DNA from: Pterois miles
Lineage: Eukaryota > Chordata > Actinopteri > Perciformes > Scorpaenidae
Length of the DNA: 64,000 nucleotides
Direction of reading: 5' to 3'
NCBI GenBank assembly: GCA_947000775.1
Contig: CAMQGK010000052.1
Span: 35,889,501 to 35,953,500, forward strand
Both the position numbers and the translations under genes were made by a program. This document shows positions 14,841 to 29,180 of the stretch, in pieces (within the stretch, counting starts at the first letter, position 1; each line of letters begins with the position of its first letter). The notes beneath the pieces are model-generated. The model was not told where the DNA came from and made no database searches. It saw only the letters and a program-made list of their open reading frames with translations.

Positions 14841-17800
14841 TATGACTTCTTTTTTTTTTGTAAAATTTTCTAACATTTCACGTAATGACTTTTTTCCACC
14901 CTGGAATCATTTTAAATGCTATAATACGACAGTTTTCATGATTTTTTTCAACATCAAAAAAATTTGCCGTTTACATCGAAAAATTTCGACATACTATACT
15001 ATGACTTTTTTTTTTTGTAAAATTTTCCAAAATTTCACGAAATGACTTTTTTCCACCATAGAATCATTTTACATGCTATAATACGACCGTTTTCATGATT
15101 TTTTTCAACTTCAAAAAAATTTGCCGTTTTCACCGAAAAATTTCGACATACTATACTATGACGTTTTTTTTGTAAAATTTTCATACATTTAACGAAATGA
15201 CTTTTTTCCACCATAGAATCATTTTACATGCTATAATAGGAGAGTTTTCATGATTTTTTTCAACATGAAAAAAATTTGACGTTTTCATCGAAAAATTTCG
15301 ACATACTATACTATGACTTTTTTTTTTGCAAAATTTTCCAACATTTCACGAAATGACTTTTTTCCACCATAGAATCATTTTACATTCTATAATACGACAG
15401 TTTTCATGATTTTTTTCAACTTCAAAAAAATTTGCCGTTTTCATCGAAAAACTTCAACATACTATACTATGACGTTTTTTTTGTAAAATTTTCATACATT
15501 TAACGAAATGACTTTTTTCCACCATAGAATCATTTTACATGCTATGATAGGAGAGTTTTCATGATTTTTTTTCAACATCAAACAAATTTTATGTTTTCAT
15601 CGAAAATTTCAACATACTATACTATGACGTTTTTTTTTTTTGTAAAATTTTCCAACATTTCACGAAATGACTTTTTTCCACCATAGAATCATTTTACATG
15701 CTATAATACGACCGTTTTCATGATTTTTTTCAGCATCAAAAAAAAAATTGACGTTTTCATCGAAAAATTTCGACATACTATACTATGACGTTTTTTTTTT
15801 TTATAAAATTTTCCAAAATTTCACGAAATGACTTTTTTCCACCATAGAATCATTTTACATGCTATAATAGGACAGTTTTCATGATTTTTTTCAACATCAA
15901 AAAAATTTGATATTTTCTTCGAAAAATTTCGACATACTATACTATGACGTTTTTTTTATAAAATTTTCCAAAATTTCACGAAATGACTTTTTTCCACCGT
16001 GGAATCATTTTACATGCTATAATACGACAGTTTTCATGATTTTTTTCAACATCAAAAAAATTTGACGTTTTCATCGAAAAATTTCGACATACTATACTGT
16101 GACTTTTTTTTTATAAAATTTTCCAAAATTTCACGAAATGACATTTTTCAACCATAGAATCATTTTACATGCTATAATACGACCGTTTTCATGATTTTTT
16201 TCAACATCAAAAAAATTTGACGTTTTCATCGAAAAATTTCGACATACTATACTATGACGTTTTTTTTTTATAAAATTTTCCAAAATTTCACGAAATGACT
16301 TTTTTCCACCATAGAATCAATTTACATGCTATAATACGACCGTTTTCATGATTTTTTTCAACATCATAAAAATTTGACGTTTTCATCGAAAAATTTCGAC
16401 ATACTATACTATGACTTTTTTTTGTAAAATTTTCCAACATTTCACGAAATGACTTTTTTCCACCATAGAATCAATTTACATGCTATAATACGACCGTTTT
16501 CATGATTTTTTTCAACTTCAAAAAAATTTGCCGTTTTCACCGAAAAATTTCGACATACTATACTATGACGTTTTTTTTGTAAAATTTTCATACATTTAAC
16601 GAAATGACTTTTTTCCACCATAGAATCATTTTACATGCTATAATAGGAGAGTTTTCATGATTTTTTTCAACATGAAAAAAAATTTGACGTTTTCATCGAA
16701 AAATTTCGACATACTATACTATGACTTTTTTTTTTTGCAAAATTTTCCAACATTTCACGAAATGACTTTTTTCCACCATAGAATCATTTTACATTCTATA
16801 ATACGACAGTTTTCATGATTTTTTTCAACTTCAAAAAAATTTGCCGTTTTCATCGAAAAATTTCAACATACTATACTATGACGTTTTTTTTGTAAAATTT
16901 TCATACATTTAACGAAATGACTTTTTTCCACCATAGAATCATTTTACATGCTATGATAGGAGAGTTTTCATGATTTTTTTCAACATCAAACAAATTTTAT
17001 GTTTTCATCGAAAATTTCAACATACTATACTATGACGTTTTTTTTGTAAAATTTTCCAACATTTCACGAAATGACTTTTTTCCACCATAGAATCATTATA
17101 CATGCTATAATACGACCGTTTTCATGATTTTTTTCAGCATCAAAAAAAAAATTGACGTTTTCATCGAAAAATTTCGACATACTATACTATGACGTTTTTT
17201 TTTTTAATAAAATTTTCCAAAATTTCACGAAATGACTTTTTTCCACCATAGAATCATTTTACATGCTATAATAGGACAGTTTTCATGAATTTTTTTCAAC
17301 ATCAAAAAAATTTGATATTTTCATCGAAAAATTTCGACATACTATACTATGACGTTTTTTTTGTAAAATTTTCCAACATTTCACGAAATGACTTTTTTCC
17401 ACCATAGAATCATTTTACATGCTATAATACGACCGTTTTCATGATTTTTTTCAGCATCAAAAAAAAAATTGACGTTTTCATCGAAAAATTTCGACATACT
17501 ATACTGACGTTTTTTTTTTTATAAAATTTTCCAAAATTTCACGAAATGACTTTTTTCCACCATAGAATCATTTTACATGCTATAATAGGACAGTTTTCAT
17601 GAATTTTTTCAACATCAAAAAAATTTGATATTTTCATCGAAAAATTTCGACATACTATACTATGACGTTTTTTTTTTAATTTAAAATTTTCCAACATTTC
17701 ACGAAATGACTTTTTTCCACCATAGAATCATTTTACATGCTGTAATACGACAGTTTTCATGATTTTTTTCAACATCAAAACAATTTGACGTTTTCATCGA

Positions 17801-20800
17801 AAAATTTCGACATACTATACTATGACGTTTTTTTTTTTAAATATTTTCCAACATTTCACGAACTGACTTTTTTCCCACCGTAGAATTATTTTACATGCTA
17901 TAATACGACAGTTTTCATGATTTTTTTCAACTTCAAAAAAATTTGCCGTTTTCATCGAAAAATTTCGACATACTATACTATGACATTTTTTTTGTAAAAT
18001 TTTCATACTATTTCACAAAATGACTTTTTTCCACCATAGAATCATTTTACATGCTATAATACGACCGTTTTCATGATTTTTTTCAACATCAAAAAAATTT
18101 GCCGTTTTCATCGAAAAATTTCGACATACTATACTATGACGTTTTTTTTTTATAAAATTTTCCAAAATTTCACGAAATGACTTTTTTCCACCATAGAATC
18201 ATTTTACAAGCTATAATACGACAGTTTTCATGATTTTTTTCAACATCAAAAAAATTTGCCGTTTTCATCGAAAAATTTCGACATACTATACTATGACGTT
18301 TTTTTTTATAAAATTTTCCAAAATTTCACGAAATGACTTTTTTCCACCATAGAATCATTTTACATGCTATAATACGACCGTTTTCATGATTTTTTTCAAC
18401 ATCAAAACAATTTGACGTTTTCATCGAAAAATTTCGACATACTATACTATGACTTTTTTAAAAATATTTTCCAACATTTCACGAAATGACTTTTTTCCAC
18501 CATAGAATCATTTTACATGCTATAATGGGACAGTTTTCATGATTTTTTTCAACATCAAAAAAATTTGACGTTTTCATCGAAAAATTTCGACATACTATAC
18601 TATGACTTTTTTTTTATAAAATTTTCCAAAATTTCACGAAATGACTTTTTTCCACCATAGAATCATTTTACATGCTATAATACGACCGTTTTCATGATTT
18701 TTTTCAACATCAAAAAAAAAATTGACGTTTTCATCGAAAAATTTCGACGTACTATACTATGACGTTTTTTTTTTTTATAAAATTTTCCAAAATTTCACGA
18801 AATGACTTTTTTCCACCATAGAATCATTTTACATGCTATAATAGGACAGTTTTCATGATTTTTTTCAACATCAAAAAAATTTGATATCTTCATCGAAAAA
18901 TTTCGACATACTATACTATGACGTTTTTTTTATAAAATTTTCCAAAATTTCACGAAATGACTTTTTTCCACCGTGGAATCATTTTACATGCTATAATACG
19001 ACAGTTTTCATGATTTTTTTCAACATCAAAAAAATTTGACGTTTTCATCGAAAAATTTCGACATACTATACTGTGACTTTTTTTTATAAAAATTTCCAAA
19101 ATTTCACGAAATGACTTTTTTCCACCATAGAATCAATTTACATGCTATAATACGACCGTTTTCATGATTTTTTTCAACATCATAAAAATTTGACGTTTTC
19201 ATCGAAAAATTTCGACATACTATACTATGACTTTTTTTTTGTAAAATTTTCCAACATTTCACGAAATGACTTTTTTCCACTATAGAATCATTTTACATGC
19301 TATAATAGGAGTTTTCATGATTTTTTTTCAACATGAAAAAAATTTGCCGTTTTCATCGAAAAATTTCGACATACTATACTATGACTTTTTTTTTTTGCAA
19401 AATTTTTCAACATTTCACGAAATGACTTTTTTCCACCATAGAATCATTTTACATTCTATAATACTACAGTTTTCATGATTTTTTTCAACTTCAAAAAAAT
19501 TTGCCGTTTTCACCGAAAAATTTCGACATACTATACTATGACTTTTTTTTTTTTTGTAAAATTTTCTAACATTTCACGTAATGACTTATTTCCACCCTGG
19601 AATCATTTTAAATGCTATAATACGACAGTTTTCATGATTTTTTTCAACATCAAAAAATTTGATATTTTCATCGAAAAATTTCGACATACTATACTATGAC
19701 GTTTTTTTTATAAAATTTTCCAACATTTCACGAAATGACTTTTTTCCACCATAGAATCATTTTACATGCTGTAATACGACAGTTTTCATGATTTTTTTCA
19801 ACATCAAACAAATTTTATGTTTTCATCGAAAAATTTCGACATACTATACTATGACTTTTTTTTTGTAAAATTTTCATACATTTCACGAAATGACTTTTTT
19901 CCACTATAGAATCATTTTACATGCTATAATAGGAGAGTTTTCATGATTTTTTTCAACATGAAAAAAATTTGCCGTTTTCATCGAAAAATTTCGACATACT
20001 ATACTATGACTTTTTTTTTTTGCAAAATTTTTCAACATTTCACGAAATGACTTTTTTCCACCATAGAATCATTTTACATTCTATAATACGACAGTTTTCA
20101 TGATTTTTTTCAACTTCAAAAAAATTTGCCGTTTTCACCGAAAAATTTCGACATACTATACTATGACGTTTTTTTTGTAAAATTTTCATACATTTAACGA
20201 AATGACTTTTTTCACCATAGAATCATTTTACATGCTATAATAGGACCGTTTTCATGATTTTTTTCAGCATCAAAAAAATTTGCCGTTTTCATCGAAAAAC
20301 TTCAACATACTATACTATGACGTTTTTTTTGTAAAATTTTCATACATTTAACGAAATGACTTTTTTCCACCATAGAATCATTTTACATGCTATGATAGGA
20401 GAGTTTTCATGATTTGTTTCAACATCAAACAAATTTTATGTTTTCATCGAAAATTTCAACATACTATACTATGACTTTTTTTTTTTTGTAAAATTTTCCA
20501 ACATTTCACGAAATGACTTTTTTCCACCATAGAATCATTTTACATTCTATAATACGACCGTTTTCATGATTTTTTTCAGCATCAAAAAAAAAAATTGACG
20601 TTTTCATCGAAAAATTTCGACATACTATACTATGACGTTTTTTTTTTTTTTATAAAATTTTCCAAAATTTCACGAAATGATTTTTTTCCACCATAGAATC
20701 ATTTTACATGCTATAATAGGACAGTTTTCATGATTTTTTTCAACATCAAAAAAATTTGATATTTTCATCGAAAAATTTCGACATACTATACTATGACGTT

Positions 20801-23800
20801 TTTTTTATAAAATTTTCCAACATTTCACGAAATGACTTTTTTCCACCATAGAATCATTTTACATGCTGTAATACGACAGTTTTCATGATTTTTTTCAACA
20901 TCAAAAAAATTTGACGTTTTCATCGAAAAATTTCGACATACTATACTATGACTTTTTTTTTTGTATAATATTTTCCAAAATTTCACGAAATAACTTTTTT
21001 CCACCATAGAATCATTTTACATTCTATAATACTACCGTTTTCATGATTTTTTTCAACATCAAAACAATTTGACGTTTTCATCGAAAAATTTCGACATACT
21101 ATACTATGACTTTTTTTTTTTTGTAAAATTTTCTAACATTTCACGTAATGACTTATTTCCACCCTGGAATCATTTTAAATGCTATAATACGACAGTTTTC
21201 ATGATTTTTTTCAACATCAAACATATTTGATGTTTTCATCGAAAAATTTCAACATACTATACTATGACTTTTTTTTTTTTTTGCAAAATTTTCATACATA
21301 TAACGAAATGACTTTTTTCCACCATAGAATCATTTTACATTCTATAATACGACCGTTTTCATGATTTTTTTCAGCATCAAAAAAAAAAATTGACGTTTTC
21401 ATCGAAAAATTTCGACATACTATACTATGACGTTTTTTTTTTTTTATAAAATTTTCCAAAATTTCACGAAATGATTTTTTTCCACCATAGAATCATTTTA
21501 CATGCTATAATAGGACAGTTTTCATGATTTTTTTCAACTTCAAAAAAATTTGCCGTTTTCATCGAAAAATTTCGACATACTATACTATGAAATTTTTTTG
21601 TAAAATCTTCATACTATTTCACAAAATGACTTTTTTCTACCATAGAATCATTTTACATGCTATAATACGACCGTTTTCATGATTTTTTTCAACATCAAAA
21701 AAATTTGCCGTTTTCATCGAAAAATTTCGACATACTATACTATGACGTTTTTTAAAATATTTTCCAACATTTCACGAAATGACTTTTTTCCACCATAGAA
21801 TCATTTTACATGCTATAATGGGACAGTTTTCATGATTTTTTTCAACATCAAAAAAAAAATTGACGTTTTCATCGAAAAATTTCGACGTACTATACTATGA
21901 CGTTTTTTTTTTTTATAAAATTTTCCAAAATTTCACGAAATGACTTTTTTCCACCATAGAATCATTTTACATGCTATAATAGGACAGTTTTCATGATTTT
22001 TTTCAACATCAAACAAATTTGATATTTTCATCGAAAAATTTCGACATACTATACTATGACGTTTTTTTTATAAAATTTTCCAAAATTTCACGAAATGACT
22101 TTTTTCCACCGTGGAATCATTTTACAAGCTATAATACGACAGTTTTCATGATTTTTTTCAACATCAAAAAAATTTGCCGTTTACATCGAAAAATTTCGAC
22201 ATACTATACTATGACTTTTTTTTTTTGTAAAATTTTCCAAAATTTCACGAAATGACTTTTTTCCACCATAGAATCATTTTACATGCTATAATACGACCGT
22301 TTTCATGATTTTTTTCAACATCAAAAAAATTTGCCGTTTTCATCGAAAAATTTCGACATACTATACTATGACGTTTTTTTTTTATAAAATTTTCCAAAAT
22401 TTCACGAAATGACTTTTTTCCACCATAGAATCATTTTACATGCTATAATACGACCGTTTTCATGATTTTTTTCAACATCAAAAAAATTTGCCGTTTTCAT
22501 CGAAAAATTTCGACATACTATACTATGACGTTTTTTTTTTATAAAATTTTCCAAAATTTCACGAAATGACTTTTTTCCACCATAGAATCATTTTACATGC
22601 TATAATACGACCGTTTTCATGATTTTTTTCAACATCAAAAAAATTTGCCGTTTTCATCGAAAAATTTCGACATACTATACTATGACGTTTTTTTTTTATA
22701 AAATTTTCCAAAATTTCACGAAATGACTTTTTTCCACCATAGAATCATTTTACATGCTATAATAGGACAGATTTCATGATTTTTTTCAACATCAAACAAA
22801 TTTTATGTTTTCATCGAAAAATTTCGACATACTATACTATGACTTTTTTTTTTTTGCAAAATTTTCTAACATTTCACGTAATGACTTATTTCCACCCTGG
22901 AATCATTTTAAATGCTATAATACGACCGTTTTCATGATTTTTTTCAGCATCAAAAAAAAAAATTGACGTTTTCATCGAAAAATTTCGACATACTATACTA
23001 TGACGTTTTTTTTTTTTTTATAAAATTTTCCAAAATTTCACGAAATGATTTTTTTCCACCATAGAATCATTTTACATGCTATAATAGGACAGTTTTCATG
23101 ATTTTTTTCAACATCAAAAAAATTTGATATTTTCATCGAAAAATTTCGACATACTATACTATGACGTTTTTTTTATAAAATTTTCCAACATTTCACGAAA
23201 TGACTTTTTTCCACCATAGAATCATTTTACATGCTGTAATACGACAGTTTTCATGATTTTTTTCAACATCAAAAAAATTTGACGTTTTCATCGAAAAATT
23301 TCGACATACTATACTATGACTTTTTTTTTTGTATAATATTTTCCAAAATTTCACGAAATGACTTTTTTCCACCATAGAATCATTTTACATGCTATAATAC
23401 GACCGTTTTCATGATTTTTTTCAACTTCAAAAAAATTTGCCGTTTTCAACGAAAAATTTCGACATACTATACTATGACGTTTTTTTTGTAAAATTTTCCA
23501 ACATTTCACGAAATGACTTTTTTCCACCATAGAATCATTATACATGCTATAATACGACCGTTTTCATGATTTTTTTCAGTATCAAAAAAAAAATTGACGT
23601 TTTCATCGAAAAATTTCGACATACTATACTATGACTTTTTTTTTTAAAATATTTTCCAACATTTCACGAAATGACTTTTTTCCACCATAGAATCATTTTA
23701 CATGCTATAATGGGACAGTTTTCATGATTTTTTTCAACATCAAAAAAATTTGACGTTTTCATCGAAAAATTTCGACATACTATACTATGACGTTTTTTTT

Positions 23801-26800
23801 GTAAAATTTTCCAACATTTCACGAAATGACTTTTTTCCACCATAGAATCATTTTACATGCTATAATACGACCGTTTTCATGATTTTTTTCAGCATCAAAA
23901 AAAAAATTGACGTTTTCATCGAAAAATTTCGACATACTATACTATGACGTTTTTTTTTTTTATAAAATTTTCCAAAATTTCACGAAATGACTTTTTTCCA
24001 CCATAGAATCATTTTACATGCTATAATAGGACAGTTTTCATGAATTTTTTCAACATCAAAAAAATTTGATATTTTCATCGAAAAATTTCGACATACTATA
24101 CTATGACGTTTTTTTTATAAAATTTTCCAACATTTCACGAAATGACTTTTTTCCACCATAGAATCATTTTACATGCTGTAATACGACAGTTTTCATGATT
24201 TTTTTCAACATCAAAACAATTTGACGTTTTCATCGAAAAATTTCGACATACTATACTATGACTTTTTTTTTTTTTAAAATATTTTCCAACATTTCACGAA
24301 CTGACTTTTTTCCCACCGTAGAATTATTTTACATGCTATAATACGACAGTTTTCATGATTTTTTTCAACTTCAAAAAAATTTGCCGTTTTCATCGAAAAA
24401 TTTCGACATACTATACTATGACATTTTTTTTGTAAAATTTTCATACTATTTCACAAAATGACTTTTTTCTACCATAGAATCATTTTACATGCTATAATAC
24501 GACCGTTTTCATGATTTTTTTCAACATCAAAAAAATTTGCCGTTTTCATCGAAAAATTTCGACATACTATACTATGACGTTTTTTAAAATATTTTCCAAC
24601 ATTTCACGAAATGACTTTTTTCCACCATAGAATCATTTTACAAGCTATAATACGACAGTTTTCATGATTTTTTTCAACATCAAAAAAATTTGCCGTTTTC
24701 ATCGAAAAATTTCGACATGCTATACTATGACGTTTTTTTTTATAAAATTTTCCAAAATTTCACGAAATGACTTTTTTCCACCATAGAATCATTTTACATG
24801 CTATAATACGACCGTTTTCATGATTTTTTTCAACATCAAAACAATTTGACGTTTTCATCGAAAAATTTCGACATACTATACTATGACTTTTTTAAAAATA
24901 TTTTCCAACATTTCACGAAATGACTTTTTTCCACCATAGAATCATTTTACATGCTATAATGGGACAGTTTTCATGATTTTTTTCAACATCAAAAAAATTT
25001 GACGTTTTCATCGAAAAATTTCGACATACTATACTATGACTTTTTTTTTATAAAATTTTCCAAAATTTCACGAAATGACTTTTTTCCACCATAGAATCAT
25101 TTTACATTCTATAATACGACCGTTTTCATGATTTTTTTCAGCATCAAAAAAAAAATTGACGTTTTCATCGAAAAATTTCGACATACTATACTATGACGTT
25201 TTTTTTTTTTATAAAATTTTCCAAAATTTCACGAAATGATTTTTTTCCACCATAGAATCATTTTACATGCTATAATAGGACAGTTTTCATGATTTTTTTC
25301 AACATCAAAAAAATTTGATATTTTCATCGAAAAATTTCGACATACTATACTATGACGTTTTTTTTTTATAAAATTTTCCAACATTTCACGAAATGACTTT
25401 TTTCCACCATAGAATCATTTTACATGCTATAATGGGACAGTTTTCATGATTTTTTTCAACATCAAAAAAAAAATTGACGTTTTCATCGAAAAATTTCGAC
25501 GTACTATACTATGACGTTTTTTTTTATAAAATTTTCCAAAATTTCACGAAATGACTTTTTTCCACCGTGGAATCATTTTACAAGCTATAATACGACAGTT
25601 TTCATGATTTTTTTCAACATCAAAAAAATTTGCCGTTTACATCGAAAAATTTCGACATACTATACTATGACTTTTTTTTTTTGTAAAATTTTCCAAAATT
25701 TCACGAAATGACTTTTTTCCACCATAGAATCATTTTACATGCTATAATACGACCGTTTTCATGATTTTTTTCAACATCAAAAAAATTTGCCGTTTTCATC
25801 GAAAAATTTCGACATACTATACTATGACGTTTTTTTTTTTATAAAATTTTCCAAAATTTCACGAAATGACTTTTTTCCACCATAGAATCAATTTACATGC
25901 TATAATACGACCGTTTTCATGATTTTTTTCAACATCATAAAAATTTGACGTTTTCATCGAAAAATTTCGACATACTATACTATGACTTTTTTTTTGTAAA
26001 ATTTTCCAACATTTCACGAAATGACTTTTTTCCACTATAGAATCATTTTACATGCTATAATAGGAGTTTTCATGATTTTTTTTCAACATGAAAAAAATTT
26101 GCCGTTTTCATCGAAAAATTTCGACATACTATACTATGACTTTTTTTTTTATAAAATTTTCCAACATTTCACGAAATGACTTTTTTCCACCATAGAATCA
26201 TTTTACATGCTGTAATACGACAGTTTTCATGATTTTTTTCAACATCAAAACAATTTGACGTTTTCATCGAAAAATTTCGACATACTATACTATGACGTTT
26301 TTTTTTTTAAATATTTTCCAACATTTCACGAACTGACTTTTTTCCCACCGTAGAATTATTTTACATGCTATAATACGACAGTTTTCATGATTTTTTTCAA
26401 CTTCAAAAAAATTTGCCGTTTTCATCGAAAAATTTCGACATACTATACTATGACATTTTTTTTGTAAAATTTTCATACTATTTCACAAAATGACTTTTTT
26501 CTACCATAGAATCATTTTACATGCTATAATACGACCGTTTTCATGATTTTTTTCAACATCAAAAAAATTTGCCGTTTTCATCGAAAAATTTCGACATACT
26601 ATACTATGACGTTTTTTAAAATATTTTCCAACATTTCACGAAATGACTTTTTTCCACCATAGAATCATTTTACAAGCTATAATACGACAGTTTTCATGAT
26701 TTTTTTCAACATCAAAAAAATTTGTTGTTTTCATCGAAAAATTTCGACATACTATACTATGACGTTTTTTTTTATAAAATTTTCCAAAATTTCACGAAAT

Positions 26801-27270
26801 GACTTTTTTCCACCATAGAATCATTTTACATGCTATAATACGACCGTTTTCATGATTTTTTTCAACATCAAAACAATTTGACGTTTTCATCGAAAAATTT
26901 CGACATACTATACTATGACTTTTTTTTTTATAAAATTTTTCAAAATTTCACGAAATGACTTTTTTCCACCATAGAATCATTTTACATGCTATAATACGAC
27001 CGTTTTCATGATTTTTTTCAACATCAAAAAAAAAATTGACGTTTTCATCGAAAAATTTCGACGTACTATACTATGACGTTTTTTTTTTTTTATAAAATTT
27101 TCCAAAATTTCACGAAATGACTTTTTTCCACCATAGAATCATTTTACATGCTATAATACGACCGTTTTCATGATTTTTTTCAACATCAAAACAATTTGAC
27201 GTTTTCATCGAAAAATTTCGACATACTATACTATGACTTTTTTTTTTTTGTAAAATTTTCTAACATTTCA
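14830..27270. repeat. Satellite super-block B, collinear copy of block A
   Basis: This is the second copy of the ~12.3-kb block. It keeps the marker order of block A but differs by several whole-monomer insertions or deletions. For example, about three monomers present between 10.73 and 11.34 kb are missing between 23.44 and 23.58 kb. Two irregular monomers of block A, near 8880 and 9217, have no counterpart here, so they probably arose after the duplication or were lost. Confidence 0.72.
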
Positions 27271-29180
27271 CGTAATGACTTATTTCCACCCTGGAATCAT
27301 TTTAAATGCTATAATACGACAGTTTTCATGATTTTTTTCAACATCAAAAAATTTGATATTTTCATCGAAAAATTTCGACATACTATACTATGACGTTTTT
27401 TTTTTATAAAATTTTCCAACATTTCACGAAATGACTTTTTTCCACCATAGAATCATTTTACATGCTGTAATACGACAGTTTTCATGATTTTTTTCAACAT
27501 CAAACAAATTTTATGTTTTCATCGAAAAATTTCGACATACTATACTATGACTTTTTTTTTGTAAAATTTTCATACATTTCACGAAATGACTTTTTTCCAC
27601 TATAGAATCATTTTACATGCTATAATAGGAGAGTTTTCATGATTTTTTTCAACATGAAAAAAATTTGCCGTTTTCATCGAAAAATTTCGACATACTATAC
27701 TATGACTTTTTTTTTTGCAAAATTTTTCAACATTTCACGAAATGACTTTTTTCCACCATAGAATCATTTTACATTCTATAATACGACAGTTTTCATGATT
27801 TTTTTCAACTTCAAAAAAATTTGCCGTTTTCACCGAAAAATTTCGACATACTATACTATGACGTTTTTTTTTGTAAAATTTTCATACATTTAACGAAATG
27901 ACTTTTTTCCACCATAGAATCATTTTACATGCTATAATAGGACCGTTTTCATGATTTTTTTCAGCATCAAAAAAATTTGCCGTTTTCATCGAAAAACTTC
28001 AACATACTATACTATGACGTTTTTTTTGTAAAATTTTCATACATTTAACGAAATGACTTTTTTCCACCATAGAATCATTTTACATGCTATGATAGGAGAG
28101 TTTTCATGATTTGTTTCAACATCAAACAAATTTTATGTTTTCATCGAAAATTTCAACATACTATACTATGACGTTTTTTTTGTAAAATTTTCCAACATTT
28201 CACGAAATGACTTTTTTCCACCATAGAATCATTTTACATTCTATAATACGACCGTTTTCATGATTTTTTTCAGCATCAAAAAAAAAATTGACGTTTTCAT
28301 CGAAAAATTTCGACATACTATACTATGACGTTTTTTTTTTTTATAAAATTTTCCAAAATTTCACGAAATGATTTTTTTCCACCATAGAATCATTTTACAT
28401 GCTATAATAGGACAGTTTTCATGATTTTTTTCAACATCAAAAAAATTTGATATTTTCATCGAAAAATTTCGACATACTATACTATGACGTTTTTTTTATA
28501 AAATTTTCCAACATTTCACGAAATGACTTTTTTCCACCATAGAATCATTTTACATGCTGTAATACGACAGTTTTCATGATTTTTTTCAACATCAAAAAAA
28601 TTTGACGTTTTCATCGAAAAATTTCGACATACTATACTATGACTTTTTTTTTTGTATAATATTTTCCAAAATTTCACGAAATAACTTTTTTCCACCATAG
28701 AATCATTTTACATTCTATAATACTACCGTTTTCATGATTTTTTTCAACATCAAAACAATTTGACGTTTTCATCGAAAAATTTCGACATACTATACTATGA
28801 CTTTTTTTTTTTTTGTAAAATTTTCTAACATTTCACGTAATGACTTATTTCCACCCTGGAATCATTTTAAATGCTATAATACGACAGTTTTCATGATTTT
28901 TTTCAACATCAAACATATTTGATTTTTTCATCGAAAAATTTCAACATACTATACTATGACTTTTTTTTTTTTGCAAAATTTCCATACATTTAACGAAATG
29001 ACTTTTTTCCACCATAGAATCATTTTACATGCTATAATACGACAGTTTTCATGATTTTTTTCAACTTCAAAAAAATTTGCCGTTTTCATCGAAAAATTTC
29101 GACATACTATACTATGAAATTTTTTTGTAAAATCTTCATACTATTTCACAAAATGACTTTTTTCTACCATAGAATCATTT
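27200..29180. repeat. Third copy of a ~2-kb satellite sub-block (offset ~7.7 kb)
   Basis: Markers at 19573, 20415 and 21140 recur at about 27269, 28112 and 28838, an offset of 7.696-7.698 kb. The shared markers are CGTAATGACTTATTTCC, GATTTGTTTC, and the monomer with GTATAATATTTTCC followed by GAAATAAC. The same set is also in block A at about 7.06-8.42 kb, so the segment is present three times. The near-constant offset indicates a relatively recent copy. Confidence 0.7.
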
